Shown here: positions 24,701 to 51,100 of the stretch, piece by piece
How the letters are laid out: each line of letters opens with the position of its first letter
How positions within the stretch are numbered: position 1 is the first letter of the stretch
Source: Bugula neritina
Lineage: Eukaryota > Bryozoa > Gymnolaemata > Cheilostomatida > Bugulidae
Length of the DNA: 60,000 nt
Direction of reading: 5' to 3'
Assembly (NCBI GenBank): GCA_964035545.1
Contig: OZ037768.1
Location: 2,781,501 to 2,841,500 of the forward strand
Notes under the pieces: generated by a model
The model's input: only the letters and a program-made list of their open reading frames with translations
Database searches by the model: none
What the model was told of the DNA's origin: nothing
Program-made: the position numbers and the translations under genes

Positions 24701-26796
24701 AAAATAACGTATATTGTAAGTCGCAAGACAATAGCTCTGTGATAGAGAGTTTCTAGAAAGTTCATAAAACTTATCAGGATGTTTATCTGCTGGCATAGCG
24801 ATGATTCACTCAATAGAACAGATCATTTCCTTGTCTTAGTAACAGTTGACAATAATTTAGTGACAATAAAAGTATGCTATTGTTCTGATTTCAAATATTT
24901 GTTATATTCATTTACTAAGCACTATCACACAACTCAGAGGGCATTGATACTTTGAAGTGTGTACCTGTGCAAACTTTAAGCACATGTTAGTGTTTTTATG
25001 CATAAGATTATATCTTTTCATGTTCGCATATGCAAATACATGCTGTAGGTTTTTTTTGCTTGGAGCAAACAGTGCCCACCTGTAAACTATACCCCCAGTA
25101 CTACAGCAAGGTTAAAGGTGAATCTCACGACTTAAAACCAGAAGATAGTAATTATTTAGCTGACTTTCTTGTTCTGGAACATATACTTCTACCAGTCTAG
25201 TTTATTTGTGTTTAGGACTCAGTGATAGAGGGCGTCACTCAGGTCTATTCTGCAGAGTATGGCGTGGCTCAGTGCATAGAGGCTCATGCAGTTACCTTTG
25301 TCACCCATCGGTTTGCTGACTCCATACATGAGTCTGTCATCTTATGCGCTGCCTCCAGGCAGCTTCATTCTCCTCACCTCACTGGCAAGGTAAGTAAGCT
25401 AGTACAATAGTTCGGGTCTCAGTGAACCCGCCCCCCTCTTGTATTTAGTAGTAATGCTTATATTGCGATGACTGCTAAGTTGAGGCTTCAACCAAAATTC
25501 TTCCAGATAAGGTTGCGCCTACTCATCTATTTTAAGAGTTTCCTTCTCAATGTTTGCAACTTTGTTGTAAGTTAGCTTGTTCAAACAGTGGTTCAGCTAA
25601 TCAGCTAGTCAAAGAAGTTTCATGTTGGGATATAGAATGATTTTATGGGACTTTTTATTGCCCTGTTGGCAAAATGTCCATAAACTTAGATTACTAAACA
25701 ATTTTACACCTTTGACTAATACATTTCTTTACATAAAAATATTTTATGCTAGAATACATGTTTTCAACATGTATGCCATGACATATGAAGTTTTTATATC
25801 AGTTGTTAGAATATGACATAGTATGCTTGCCAGATATTTAAATGGTGGCAGATATGATCTATTGCTGTTCTTGGTTGATGTTACACGGCAGTAATTTTTA
25901 TTCAAGTTTGAGATGTTTTTTCTAATTTCGATTTCATCTTACCAACTAGTTTTCGAGGCAACTCCATAAATGCAATATTTCTCTAACTCAATACTGCTTT
26001 TAATCGACAGGTGCACTGTATTGAGTTTGCCTCGGCCGCCTACTCCCAAACTATCCCTCGACTAGCGTCTTCCGATTTGAAGTTTTCTCCCCAACAAGAT
26101 GGTAGCCAAAGCGTTGACAGCGACAGTAGCCAAAAGGTGTCTTCTAACCATGGAATAGATTTCCCAGTGTGCATTCAGGTAGTCTGTGTGACATGTTTTA
26201 ACCTAAAGTTTTTATTGGTAGTCAAAGAGCCAGGTTTCCACCTTGTAGAAAAACTGTTTGTGTTACAGGCAGATACAAGTCACTGCGTGCTGTATATCAT
26301 CACCAAGTTCGGTACTCTGTACATAGCTGAGCTGGAGTCTGCAGTCGTTCTATCTCAAACTCGGATCTGCTTTGATATTACTTTCTGTAGCAGTCTCAAT
26401 TCTCTGTCTACCCTAACAGTAGTCAATAAAGCCGGTCAGGTGTGTATGTTCACCATGCTTATGCCTTATAGTGGTGCAGCGCTTGTAATGGTGCAATGCT
26501 TGTAGTGATGCAATGCTTGTAATGGTGCAGTGTTAGTAGTGCACGTGACTTCTGAAAATTGTTGAGGTTGCGACTGTTAGAAATGTTGATGGCACTCATA
26601 GACTGTATGTCCGAGTAGATTACTGGATGGAAGGTTGATAAAGCATTGCGGCTCTCTGATACAGGTGCTGAACATTTCTATAGACTGGCTGTATTTAATC
26701 AAATACGTGACCACAGTGCTGAACAGACCTGATCTTGCCCAGAGATTACAGAACAGCAGGGGAATGGAGAATGTCAACTTGTTACTAGATGGATAA
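21800..26796 (+). CDS. Clathrin heavy chain N-terminal beta-propeller-only paralogue
   Basis: Nine exons: 21800-21841 (ATG), 22242-22400, 22693-22792, 23393-23545, 24284-24408, 25216-25389, 26011-26178, 26269-26439, 26665-26796 (TAA), joining in phase to 407 aa. The whole length aligns with residues 1 to about 370 of clathrin heavy chain, the seven-bladed terminal domain plus the first linker helices. Matching landmarks are [54 protein letters not shown] and LNRPDLAQRL. Exon 4 is about 43% identical to the local clathrin by eye. Ser-rich insertions occur near residues 50-60 and 245-260. The leg, trimerisation region and QLMLT tail are absent. Intact frame and splice sites, and a nearby poly(A) signal, argue against a pseudogene. 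Function is unknown; binding clathrin-box adaptors without forming lattices is a guess. Confidence 0.85.
22643..22692 (+). repeat. 24 bp tandem duplication ending at a splice acceptor
   Basis: Two exact copies of a 24 bp unit (ACATGTTATG...ACCTGC, 22643-22666 and 22667-22690) sit at the 3' end of intron 2 of the propeller gene. The second is followed by AG, forming the acceptor of exon 3. The first is followed by AC and is not a splice site. Confidence 0.85.
24503..24592 (+). repeat. 28 bp minisatellite, three copies
   Basis: The unit AGTAATGTGCTATGATGTGG plus AATATAT-type tail is repeated three times inside intron 5 of the propeller gene, about 95 bp after the exon 5 donor. Confidence 0.85.
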
Positions 26797-27561
26797 TCCA
26801 TTAACTTTTAAATTATATTTTTTTATATTTTTGCTGCTCTTGTAGAATAAAGTAAAGACATTGTACATAGCGTTAATATTGTCAATATTTTTGTAAAAAT
26901 TATGAATTGATGTTTTTTTCACAATTTATATTTATTATAATATTTTTATGTAATCATGTATAATATTGACAATAAATATACCAGCCTAGAATTTCAAATA
27001 ATTATAACTATGTAGATTCGGTACTGTTCAGACATAGAATAGACCAGAATACAGTGATAATGGTAAAACATTTACTAGAAACTAGCTGAATTCCTGTTTA
27101 ATGCATAATTATGTAAAAGTCTGCATTGGTTCTAAAAACAAAACAACCAAAGATAGCATTTATTCAACACCATGGGATAACATTGTTGGGTGTTAAATAT
27201 AGAGGATAAGTACAACAATTGTTGGTTGGCTAATTCAATAAATGTAACCAAATGTGGACAAATTCTATGCTAACAATACTGTGTAGCAAAATAACTTACA
27301 ACTACATTGTCCTTATGCTGTAATTATTGCAACCCATTAGACACTCTACTTGGAGCTTATAACAATATAAACGTGATAATATAACGGAAAAATATGAATA
27401 ATTAGTTTATGTAATAAACATTTGACACAATAATATGCTTTGGGAGGAAGGATGTTTAACGTCAGTGGCTGAAGCCCCCAAACCTACTGCTCAATTGGAA
27501 TAGATATCAGTCTAATAGTGGAATCTAGTCAAGTCTAGTATAATCGTGGTGGTGACTGTCT
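26797..27561. other. Convergent intergenic region between the propeller gene and clathrin
   Basis: AT-rich 3' UTRs of both genes. A minus-strand AATAAA candidate for clathrin is at 27159-27164. No residual clathrin leg exons are visible in either orientation here. Confidence 0.6.
26846..26851 (+). terminator. Polyadenylation signal AATAAA of the propeller gene
   Basis: It lies 50 bp after the TAA at 26794-26796. It supports a genuine transcript end right after the linker helices instead of a missed continuation into a clathrin leg. Confidence 0.65.
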
Positions 27562-41648
<14,087 letters not shown>

Positions 41649-44379
41649 TTTTAATGGTGTGGTGGGCTGCACTGAAGATCAGCAGCACAGAATATCAAAT
41701 AAATGAGATTAGGAAGAAAAATTGAAGAGACAACTAATCGCTAAAATGGCGTATACCGGAAGAATATGTTGGATGCTGTAAAACTGCGCAAAGATCTTTT
41801 TGGTGTTATCTTTTAACACCTGTGATATTTCAACTGTTTTAAATTGTTTAGTTGTTTTTGAAACAAAATTCAAATTTAAAAACGTAATATGATGCAAATA
41901 AATAAATAAATGTAAATTAATGTCGTGATGCGTAGTAATAACTTATTGACCAATTTTTCTAATGTCAAGGACAGTCTTAGGGGCGTTACAAAGCTCATAA
42001 GGTAAATAAAGGTCATAAAACTAGGCATATAGCAAATCCATGGATAGTGAGTTGGAAAGCCCAGACTGTTGGCTGATAAGACTATCGTATTATAGCTATT
42101 GGCCAAATTTGCAGTTGCAAAACATTAGATAACACCAGAACATTGATATGATTTATATATAGGGACTAGCTGCCAATAAGCCCATACACTAAAAAGACAA
42201 TGTACTTATACATACTTCAAGAAATTATAACCAAGTAAAAATAACAGTGCACAGCCATTGAAAACTTTTATATGATGCCCTAAACCTCAACAATGATCAA
42301 TGTTGCTCATAAATAAGCATTCCAATCACCATCAGTAACCATATGAAAAATCTAGCAGTCAGAAAACGCACTACCTATTCAGCATCTCACAATGAAGACA
42401 CATGAGACTTACAGATGAAGTAAAATAGTTACACTTACGGTTATGTAAAACCATATAGTAACAAGGAGAGATAACTCTGAAAAATTTACCAAGACTTTTA
42501 TACACAATTTATTTATATTGGGAGATTACCCATAATAAGCTATGAACCTGGTATTCATAGAACCTAGCCTACAAAACTATGAATCACATTTAGTATGAAT
42601 GGCAACACAATGTACATATAGTTGTAAACTCAAATTATGCAATGCACATAGTATATAGAAGGAATGCATTATTTTGTTAAAATTTCCACAATGCTTTCAA
42701 CTCTAAAATTTCCTGCTTGCACTCATATGGCCTTGGAAGTTTTTAGACAAAACCTATTATTAAGAAAACAACTCCTTCTGCAAATGTTGAACTGTAACAT
42801 AATTATGCTTATTATATATTCACACATTAGAATAATTTTTTTGAGCTTTCATGAGGAGATGAAAATATAGAATGAATATTGTGATGCAGACAACAAGTAG
42901 TACAATATTATGGCTAAAAATTATATCTATTGCAATAATTGCAAGGTATGTAATGTTATATGCAATTTCTATAATTATTTGTACAAGCAGCTATACACGG
43001 TTTAAACAATGCAGATCTACCAGTTTTTCTCAGTGTAGTGCTAGGTACATGCAGAGTTTTGAAAAAAAAATTGTTTTAAACTTAAGGAGTACCTAACTTA
43101 TAAAAGCAATGAAAAAATATTGTAAAGCTTTTATGCGCATCACATATAGCCTATATTGCATTTTAGTTCATCGTCATCTATAGAATGTGTAGTGGAATTT
43201 ATAAAATAATTGGCATATACCAATATATATTCATTACTCTTATTAAAGTATTAAATTATTAAATATATGATAGGCACTATATGATGTACAAGGTGCACAT
43301 ATAAAAATGTACTACTCATGATAATTGAAAAAAAATTATAAAATGCACATATTATACATAGAAGCTTTTGAAAAAGTAGGTATTGATTTTTAGCAATTAT
43401 TTTATAGGTTCTGTGAGATAAATTATTGTACAGCGCATATAATATATGCTACTCACTATGATCAAAGTAAAACTTGGTAATTCCCAATATTATAGAGTAC
43501 ACACAAAAAAGTACATTGAAACTAAAGATGCATATATAGATTAAATGACGTTGAAAAAAAATGTAAAGGAGCAAAAAGTGTCAATTTATACACAACCATA
43601 CAGTTTAGTTCTATAGGGCTAATTTACTCTATGTTGTAGATCAAAGCATGTGCAACAGCATTTAATACAGTTTGATGGTCCAGGAAATATTTGAATTGGT
43701 CCTTTAATCTTTTTTGTACAAACTCAAGTTTTATTTACTATCACACGAGTCACCAAACAGTACCGTTCTAGGCAAACAGTTACTCTTCATTCTAGAAACA
43801 TATGACTGAATCAACATGGTTGTTGTTTTGTGAAATCAGGGACATGGTCCCACCACTTTATTTGGAAGATAGTTTAGAGACAATAATTTATGTTCATAAT
43901 AATATTGCCCCAAATATGAATGCGATATTTTTAAGTGATCCACAGTTCACATTTATATAGCAAGGTAGTCAGCATTGGGTTTCAGTTCATTGGTGGTCAG
44001 TACTGCAGCACAGACTTACTTAGTTCTTTATTTTTCCACACCCTTTTATGGAGTCTGTCAAATGCCCCTGTTGTTGAGATATAAAAAGGAGTTATCTTTT
44101 CGTTTCAAACTCACGGCAAAGCTGTTCGAAAACTTTTGTGGCACCAAGAAGCTCTAACTTCAATTTGCCATCAACAACGTAATCACTTTATACGAGAGCT
44201 CAGGTGTTTAAAGCTTCAGTGTTGTAATTAGAACAAACTATATTAATATTTCATTAAAATACTTGTAGATTAACATTCAACATAAACATATTCTTATAGT
44301 TATAGTTATACTTATAATTTATAAATATAATATTTTTGTTGCTGTTGTTATCATTATTAAAGTTCCATGAGCCTAAGCA

Positions 44380-44587
44380 AAGCCATTAACTGCAAGTTCA
44401 AGTTCAACTTCAATTATTATAATTCTAATACTTTACTAATACTAATACTAATAGTAATACTAATACTAATACTAATACTAATAGTATTACTATTACCAAT
44501 AGTAATTTATATATATATTTAATTATTATTTGTAATAGTTAAATTAGAATTATAATCGTTGAACTTAAACTTGCAGTTGATGGCTTA
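44380..44587. repeat. Foldback element with a microsatellite loop
   Basis: The left arm (about 44380-44428, AGCCATTAACTGCAAGTTCA...TATAATTCTAAT) and right arm (about 44545-44587, ATTAGAATTATAATCG...TTGCAGTTGATGGCT) are near reverse complements over about 45 bp with a few mismatches. The loop is (TAATAC)n/(TAATAG)n. Confidence 0.75.
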
Positions 44588-44599
44588 TTGATATTTATA

Positions 44600-45060
44600 T
44601 TTATATTGGTGTTGATAATCACTATCAGTAAATCACCATCACTATAAGTATAACTATAAGTATAAGTATGACATTCACAATCAATGTGACATTGAGTTTG
44701 ACTTTGAGTTTAACTATCAGTCTATCACTGTATAGGTATCAGACTGGGACTGACAGTGAATATCACTATGACTATGATATTGATAGTCACTCTGATTCTT
44801 CTTTTCAGACTGAAAATGAGAATATTCATAATGATAATGATATTCAAAGTGAATTAAGTTTCATATTGATATTCATTGTCATTATGATTATTTCATATTC
44901 ATATTGATATGCTTAAGTTATAGTCATGGTGCTATTCATATTGATATTGATATCATCAGGAGTTTCCCATTGCCATACCCATTGGCCATTAGTATTATGA
45001 TAATGGTTGTGATTATCATTATGATTATCATGATTATTATAATAATTATAATTATTTTAA
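44600..45060. repeat. Degenerate hexamer array upstream of dynactin
   Basis: ACTATAAGTATAACTATAAG, GACATTGAGTTTGACTTTGA and ATTGATATTCATTGTC-type units with period near 6 run to an (ATT/ATC)n tail at 45000-45060. Confidence 0.7.
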
Positions 45061-45197
45061 TACTTATTAATATAGGATCTCACCCCCCCCCCCCCACAGA
45101 GTGTAGGTAGACATTACTCTATTTGTAAAAAACAATTAAGTAATTTCAAACCATCTCGGTGTTTACAAAGTGTGACTGTTTGATTTATACAGGATCC

Positions 45198-48100
45198 ATG
45201 GAGGTGGCAGCTAACCTTCAGGTTGGTTGTCGAGTTCAAGCCACCACCAAAGAAGATGTTAAAATCGGACGAGTTGCATTTATTGGTATAACCAGCTTTG
45301 CACCAGGTAAGTATTGAGTATTAATATGAATGGTGGCATGGGGTAAATTTTAATGTTGGCCTATATTATGTATCTTTTAATTTTAATGTGCTATTTATTT
45401 TTTGAATAATCTTCATTTTTTTTAAGATATTGTACATCATGCAGTAAAATAACACAATTAATTTCACTTACAAATCTACTTGTGAGAAGTGAATTTAACA
45501 AGTCATCACAATTCTATTTCATAGTAAAATACCACACAGAGTAAATGATGTTGCATATGCAATAACTATGTATTTTGTGACTGTCATGCAAAGCTGTTGT
45601 GTAGTCCCTAACCGTCCCTAATAGTGATTGAGACTTTCTGCGTGACAAAACCTGATTATATTTCAGGTAAATGGGTGGGAGTGGTTCTTGATGATGATAG
45701 TGGAAAGAATAATGGAGAAGTTCAAGGAAAAAAGTACTTCTCATGTCCAGATAACCACGGCATATTTGTTCGTCCCAATCAGGTGGGCATTTGCAGAATA
45801 ATAGACTATTTTATGAAGTTTATGCACTTTTAATACACCGCAGACTGTATTAAAATCAAACACACATGATATCAGTAGTTTCAGGTTAGTCGTTTGGAAT
45901 CAATGTATAAAGTATAAATTTACTATTTAGGATGTTAAACTAGTAGTTTTATTGAATGTGTAGGTGACAGTTCTTGAAGAACTGGAAACATCAGCTGCTA
46001 ATGTTGAGGGTGGTGAGCCAGCCGCCCTCAAACCTAGACCTAGTGGCCTAAGGAAACCGTCTGGCCTCACTACTCCTTCCTCCAGCATCAGACCTCCCGG
46101 TTCTGGTCTCAGGATGCCCAGTGCTACTGGTGGAAAGGTTTGTATAGCTTGAACTCCTATTTCAGATTTTCTCATTAGCTGCCTTAAAACCTGTTTTCAA
46201 ATGTTGGATGATCAGTTTTCATGACACAGTAAAGGGTTAGTTTCAGAGCGTAATGTTGAACATTTAGGGGAGTGGTTCTAACCTGACTGCGGCAGCCGGC
46301 AGTAAGGGCAGCTCCTCTAACCTCTCCTCCTCGGGCAGTAAAGGCAGCAGTCCAAACCTAGCTGCTGCCGGGGAGTCCAGACAGAAACCTCGTCAGAGTA
46401 TTGGAGGCCCTTCAAAGCTGAAGTGTAAGTTGCTATACAGTATATACAACAGTGTGAGTGGTACAGAGGCTACACAGTGTGAGTGGTACAGAGGCTATAC
46501 AGTGTGAGTGGTACATAGGCTATACATTGTGAGTGGTACAGAGGCTACACAGTGTGTGTGGTACAGAGGCTACACAACAGTGTGAGTGGTACAGAGGCTA
46601 TACAGTGTGAGTGGTACAGAGGCTACACAGCGTGAGTGGTACAGAGGCTACACAACAGTGTGAGTGGTACAGAGGCTATACAGTGTGAGTGGTACAGAGG
46701 CTACACAGTGTGAGTGTTACAGAGGCTACACAGTGTGAGTGGTACAGAGGCTATACAGTGTGTGTGGTACAGAGGCTACACAGTGTGTGTGGTACAGAGG
46801 CTACACAACAGTGTGAGTGGTACAGAGGCTATACAGTGTGAGTGGTACATAGGCTACACAGTGTATACAACAGTGCCTGTAACGTAGTAAGAGTGAGTAA
46901 GAGGTTGAGACGTGGTATTCTTTACTTGCAGTGTCTACATCAGCTGACAAGAGAGTGGATAGTCCCTCACTTCAGTCTGTAGTGAATGAGCCTGTGGTTG
47001 AGTTGTCAACCCCACCCATCCTACCTTCCCTACCAGCTGTAGGTCTACTGGTTACGCATCTCTATTTAGTATCTCAATATTAGCAACTTACATGTTGTTG
47101 CTCCAAAAATCATTGAACTTCACTGAATTCCTTAATATTTTGCTATTCAAGCTGCCGAGTTATGTGTATCATTCAGAGTCCTAGAGTAGGTCTTTGTCAT
47201 TACTAAGTGTTATGAAATGGTTTACAAACAGGCAATTGGCAACCCGGATGATTTGGAGAAGATCAGAGGACTGGAGGTGCAGGTCGTTGACCTTACTGAG
47301 AAGCTGGAGACTATCAAAGCCAAACGACTTGAGGATAGAAATAAACTAAAAGATGCTGAAAAGATAAAGATTATGTATGATCAGGTACATTGTCTTGGAA
47401 AGGGAAGGGGTATCAGCAGTCCTAAACCTCTCTTTTGCTGTTTTATTTGTTGTCTATTGTCTTTTGATATGGAATTTAGTCTCGGCAATAAATTGCCGGT
47501 TTTTTTGGATCTAATTTTCGATAGACCTGCAGCTCCTCAAGTTTGTATATAAATCCTCTTGAATCTGCACCAATTGCAAGATATGTGTTTCAGCTGAAAG
47601 AGTACAAGAGTAAGGCACAGGAGATACACAAAGACTTACAGCAACAGTTGCTGGCTGCTAAGAAAGAGTCTAAAGACATACAAGAGCAGTATGATAGCTA
47701 CAAAGATGAGATGAGCGAGATGCAGGAAACTATAGAGTTGTCTACCCTTGACAAGGAAATGGCTGAGGAGAGGGTGAGTGTCTTTACATTAGGCAGTATA
47801 TAGCCACGTATGTTATACCTCATCATTATCCTGGTCACTAGATTCTCTTACTGCCAAAACTATTTGCAACTTTAATCTAAAAATGCTCACAACGCCAATT
47901 GTTTTGTTTATATTTACTTTTAAAATTTATTAAAAAATTTTTCTAAAAATATCTTACTAAATCTAATAGTTTTATTCTATAAAACTCAATCTGGTTTCTT
48001 GTTTGATATTTTTCATATTCAGTAAATAGTAATGTTGGCCTCTTCTATATAACTGCTGCCGCTGCTCTTTTTCACGTTGTTGAATGTCCGAGATTTGTTT

Positions 48101-51100
48101 GCCAGGCCGAGTCCCTCCAGGAGGAGCTGGACAGTCTAAAAGAGAAGCACGAGGAGTTGTCCACTTCTATGCAGCTCTTGCAGACAGAACTAGAGTCTGG
48201 TGCTGGGGGCAGTGCTCAAGGTGTGTCAAGTTATCAAGTCAAGCAACTTGAGCAACAGAATGAGAAACTCAAGGAGGCGCTAGTCAAGTGAGTGGGAAAA
48301 TAATCTTTGAAAAAATTGTTTTAGTTTTATGTAAAACAATAGTATATTTTAAGTAGCAGAAATTGGCTTTTGATTATTTTTTGTTTATTACATAACTTTA
48401 ATATTTTCTGCAATTTGGTTGCTGTTGCCTTTTTATTGACCAGAACAAAATTTGTTAGAGTTGCTCCCTCCTTTTTAACACGTTAATACAAGTTTTTTAT
48501 TTTATTGATCAACGACAGCCTGTCATTCTATACTACGAGTTAACTTTAGTTAGACTGTGGCCCACTGATATTGTTTCTTACTTAGGATGAGGGACATGTC
48601 CAACAGTGACAAATCTGAAATCACAAGCTTGAAGAAGCAGAGCGACAAGTCTGCCCAGGAGTTGTCTCATCTTAAGAAGGACAGAGAGTCTCGTATTGAA
48701 GAGATAGAAATACTCAACTCTGAAATCCTGGATCTGAAGGACCAGGTGAGACTTGGTTTATTTGCTGCTGAGTCAGTGTTGAAACTTGAACAGTTTAGGG
48801 AAGAACTTATGTATCTGCCCCTTATCACATGTATAAAGCTTGTGAATTCAAACTGAGGGCGGTAATTATTTAGTGGAGCTATGGAGGAATTTTACTAGCT
48901 TTTTATTTTATTTATGAATTTTCGTTGGTGTTTCTGGTCAAAATGCTCGTGAGAACATGGTTTCTTTTGCTACATTTTTTCTTCCAAAGTGTGATGTAAT
49001 ATCCTGCAGTCCCCCACTCTATGATGTAATATCCTGCAGTACCTCACTCTGTGATGTAATACCCTGCAGTACCTCACTCTGTGATGTAATATCCTGCAGT
49101 ACCTCACTCTGTGATGTAATATCCTGCAGGTTGACGCTTCTCTCGGCGCAGAGGAGATGGTGGAGAAGCTGACAGACAAGAACTTGGAGCTGGAGGAGAG
49201 GGTTGGAGTCCTGGAGGAGGAGAAAGCTGACTTGGAGGCAATCAATGAGATGAATGAAGAGCTGCAGGAAAACGCCAGGGAAGTGGAACTCGACATGAGA
49301 GAACAGCTGGACATGTCCAAGTCAAGAGCCAATCAAGTGAGCTCTTAGTTTAGCTTCAACCAATCAAAGGATTGATTACATTAGAATAAGATTATTTTGA
49401 AGGATTACCAGACAACATAGTGCTATTAATGCGGTTGTCACACTTCGCTAACTCCACTGTAATTATATTCCTGCTTATACACAAACTATAATCCTACAGT
49501 TTTATTCGTAAAACTTAGTGAAGCTACTTTTACTAGTGAATTTAATTTACCCAACTTTAGAGTTTCCATTTTTCTTTATTAGCCAATAAAATATCTGCTT
49601 GCTTTTAGCTATTTCTATAAAAAATATCACTATTCATTGTACAAACAATTTTTATTTGTTACAGTGTAATCTATATTTATTTCCTTGGTGTAATACTTTT
49701 TACATTTCGCTGTGATACTGTTACAGTGATAGTATGACTGTTTTAGTATCACTCTAGTACATTGTGTTGTAGCTGGAGCAGAGTATACAAGCCTCACAGC
49801 TGCAGATGGCAGACCTACAGGCTACTATTGGTAAATACAGAGAGCTGGTGCAGAACCTCCAGTACGAGAACGCCTCTCTTGCACAGAAGTCTAGTGACGG
49901 CAGTGTTACCGCCCCAACCATGCCTCCTGTTGATAATATAGAAATGAAGGCTAGACTTTCCGAGTCCAAAATTCAGTCTAAGGTTTGTGCTGCCCACTGC
50001 ATGCTGGTCGCTGACTTTCTATTTATAACTGGCAGCATCAGCTGGATATCATGTTACACTTCGCTATGTTATGCACCGTTTTATAGACATTAGTATTTGA
50101 AAGATGCTGTAAAATAGTTTCAATTTATTTTAATTTAAGAGTTTAGTAAGAAAAAAAAATTAAACTCAAGTCTCTCCTTTCAGGTGATAGAGATGGAGCT
50201 CCTGCAACTGGATATTACTCACATCAAAGCTCAGCTCAATCTTACCGGAAAGTTCTTGCCCGAGTCATTCTTCCAGCATGGTCAAGACGGGGACGGGGTG
50301 CAGGTTATGCTGCTATTTTCCAACCTGGTGCAGAAACTTAGTCTACTCGGCGCTCAGTTAAAGAGCAAAGTAAGTCGTGTAACTCATTATCACTCATTGA
50401 TGGACTTACAAGGTTTTTACTTTTTGTTGTTGAATCAACAACCTGGAGATATTTTTACCATAAATCTGACTTCAAATACGATATAAGATTATTTGTCACC
50501 CTGTTACATTATATAATAGACTAAACCTATTTGTTAGATGTTATTAGTAAATGTTTTGTTTATGTTCACAGTTTCCATGGATACCTAGTCTAAGTAAAGA
50601 GGATGTGGTGAAATCACAGAAGTCTGAGCAAGCTAGTTATGGTGCCTACCTGCAGTGCTATATATCCCAGCTAGTCATGCAGTTCAATAAACTCTCTGAA
50701 GTCCTTAATGATGGCGACGTTGAGACATACAAGGTAGCTACAGAATATGCCGGAAAATGTGTTCACACGACGCCATTATAGCAACTTTCTATTACTTGTT
50801 CTCTGCATAGAGTCTGATTGCAAACCTTTCTATGAGAAAATTCAACTTGAGAATATGTAGCTTTTTTGTCACATTTGTTTACCTTCTGTCATGTGATCAT
50901 CTCTCACCAACTGGTATACTAATTCTATTGTCATGTTTTGCAAGGTGTTTGCTGGTTTAGTGACAGAGTTTAAAGCATATGCAAAGCCGATCTCCCAGTA
51001 TTTGGACCTCCTGCAGAAGGACCAGCTCTATGAGTCAGTGTCTGTTGAATCGTTGGCTAAATCGCTTCGTTACTTTCAGGTAACATTAACTAAATGACTT

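Larger units (their letters stand above)
41649..45197. other. Divergent intergenic region between clathrin and dynactin
   Basis: About 3.5 kb of AT-rich noncoding sequence that must include both promoters. Open frames here are short and lack homology. Structured parts are a foldback at 44380-44587 and a hexamer array at 44600-45060. A run of 14 C at 45072-45085 and a likely splice acceptor (TTTATACAG, 45184-45192) just before the dynactin ATG suggest that dynactin has an upstream 5' UTR exon. Confidence 0.55.

Noticed and set aside
21800-26796. Pseudogene fragment of clathrin
   Set aside because: The frame is open across nine exons, all junctions have GT-AG and matching phase, and a stop plus poly(A) signal follow. 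Decay would have broken some of these.
41649-44280. Possible extra gene between clathrin and dynactin
   Set aside because: Frames are short, AT-rich and without recognisable domains or splice-phase continuity.
44668-45110. Open frames rich in Ser/Leu and Ile upstream of dynactin
   Set aside because: They are products of the hexamer array; period-6 AT repeats give long frames without stops.
48991-49129. CRISPR-like array of direct repeats with regular spacing
   Set aside because: Units are contiguous 30 bp tandem repeats without unique spacers and lie in a eukaryotic intron.
48970-49332. Minus-strand open frame with [10 protein letters not shown] repeats
   Set aside because: It is antisense to dynactin exon 10 and the 30 bp acceptor array, with no homology.
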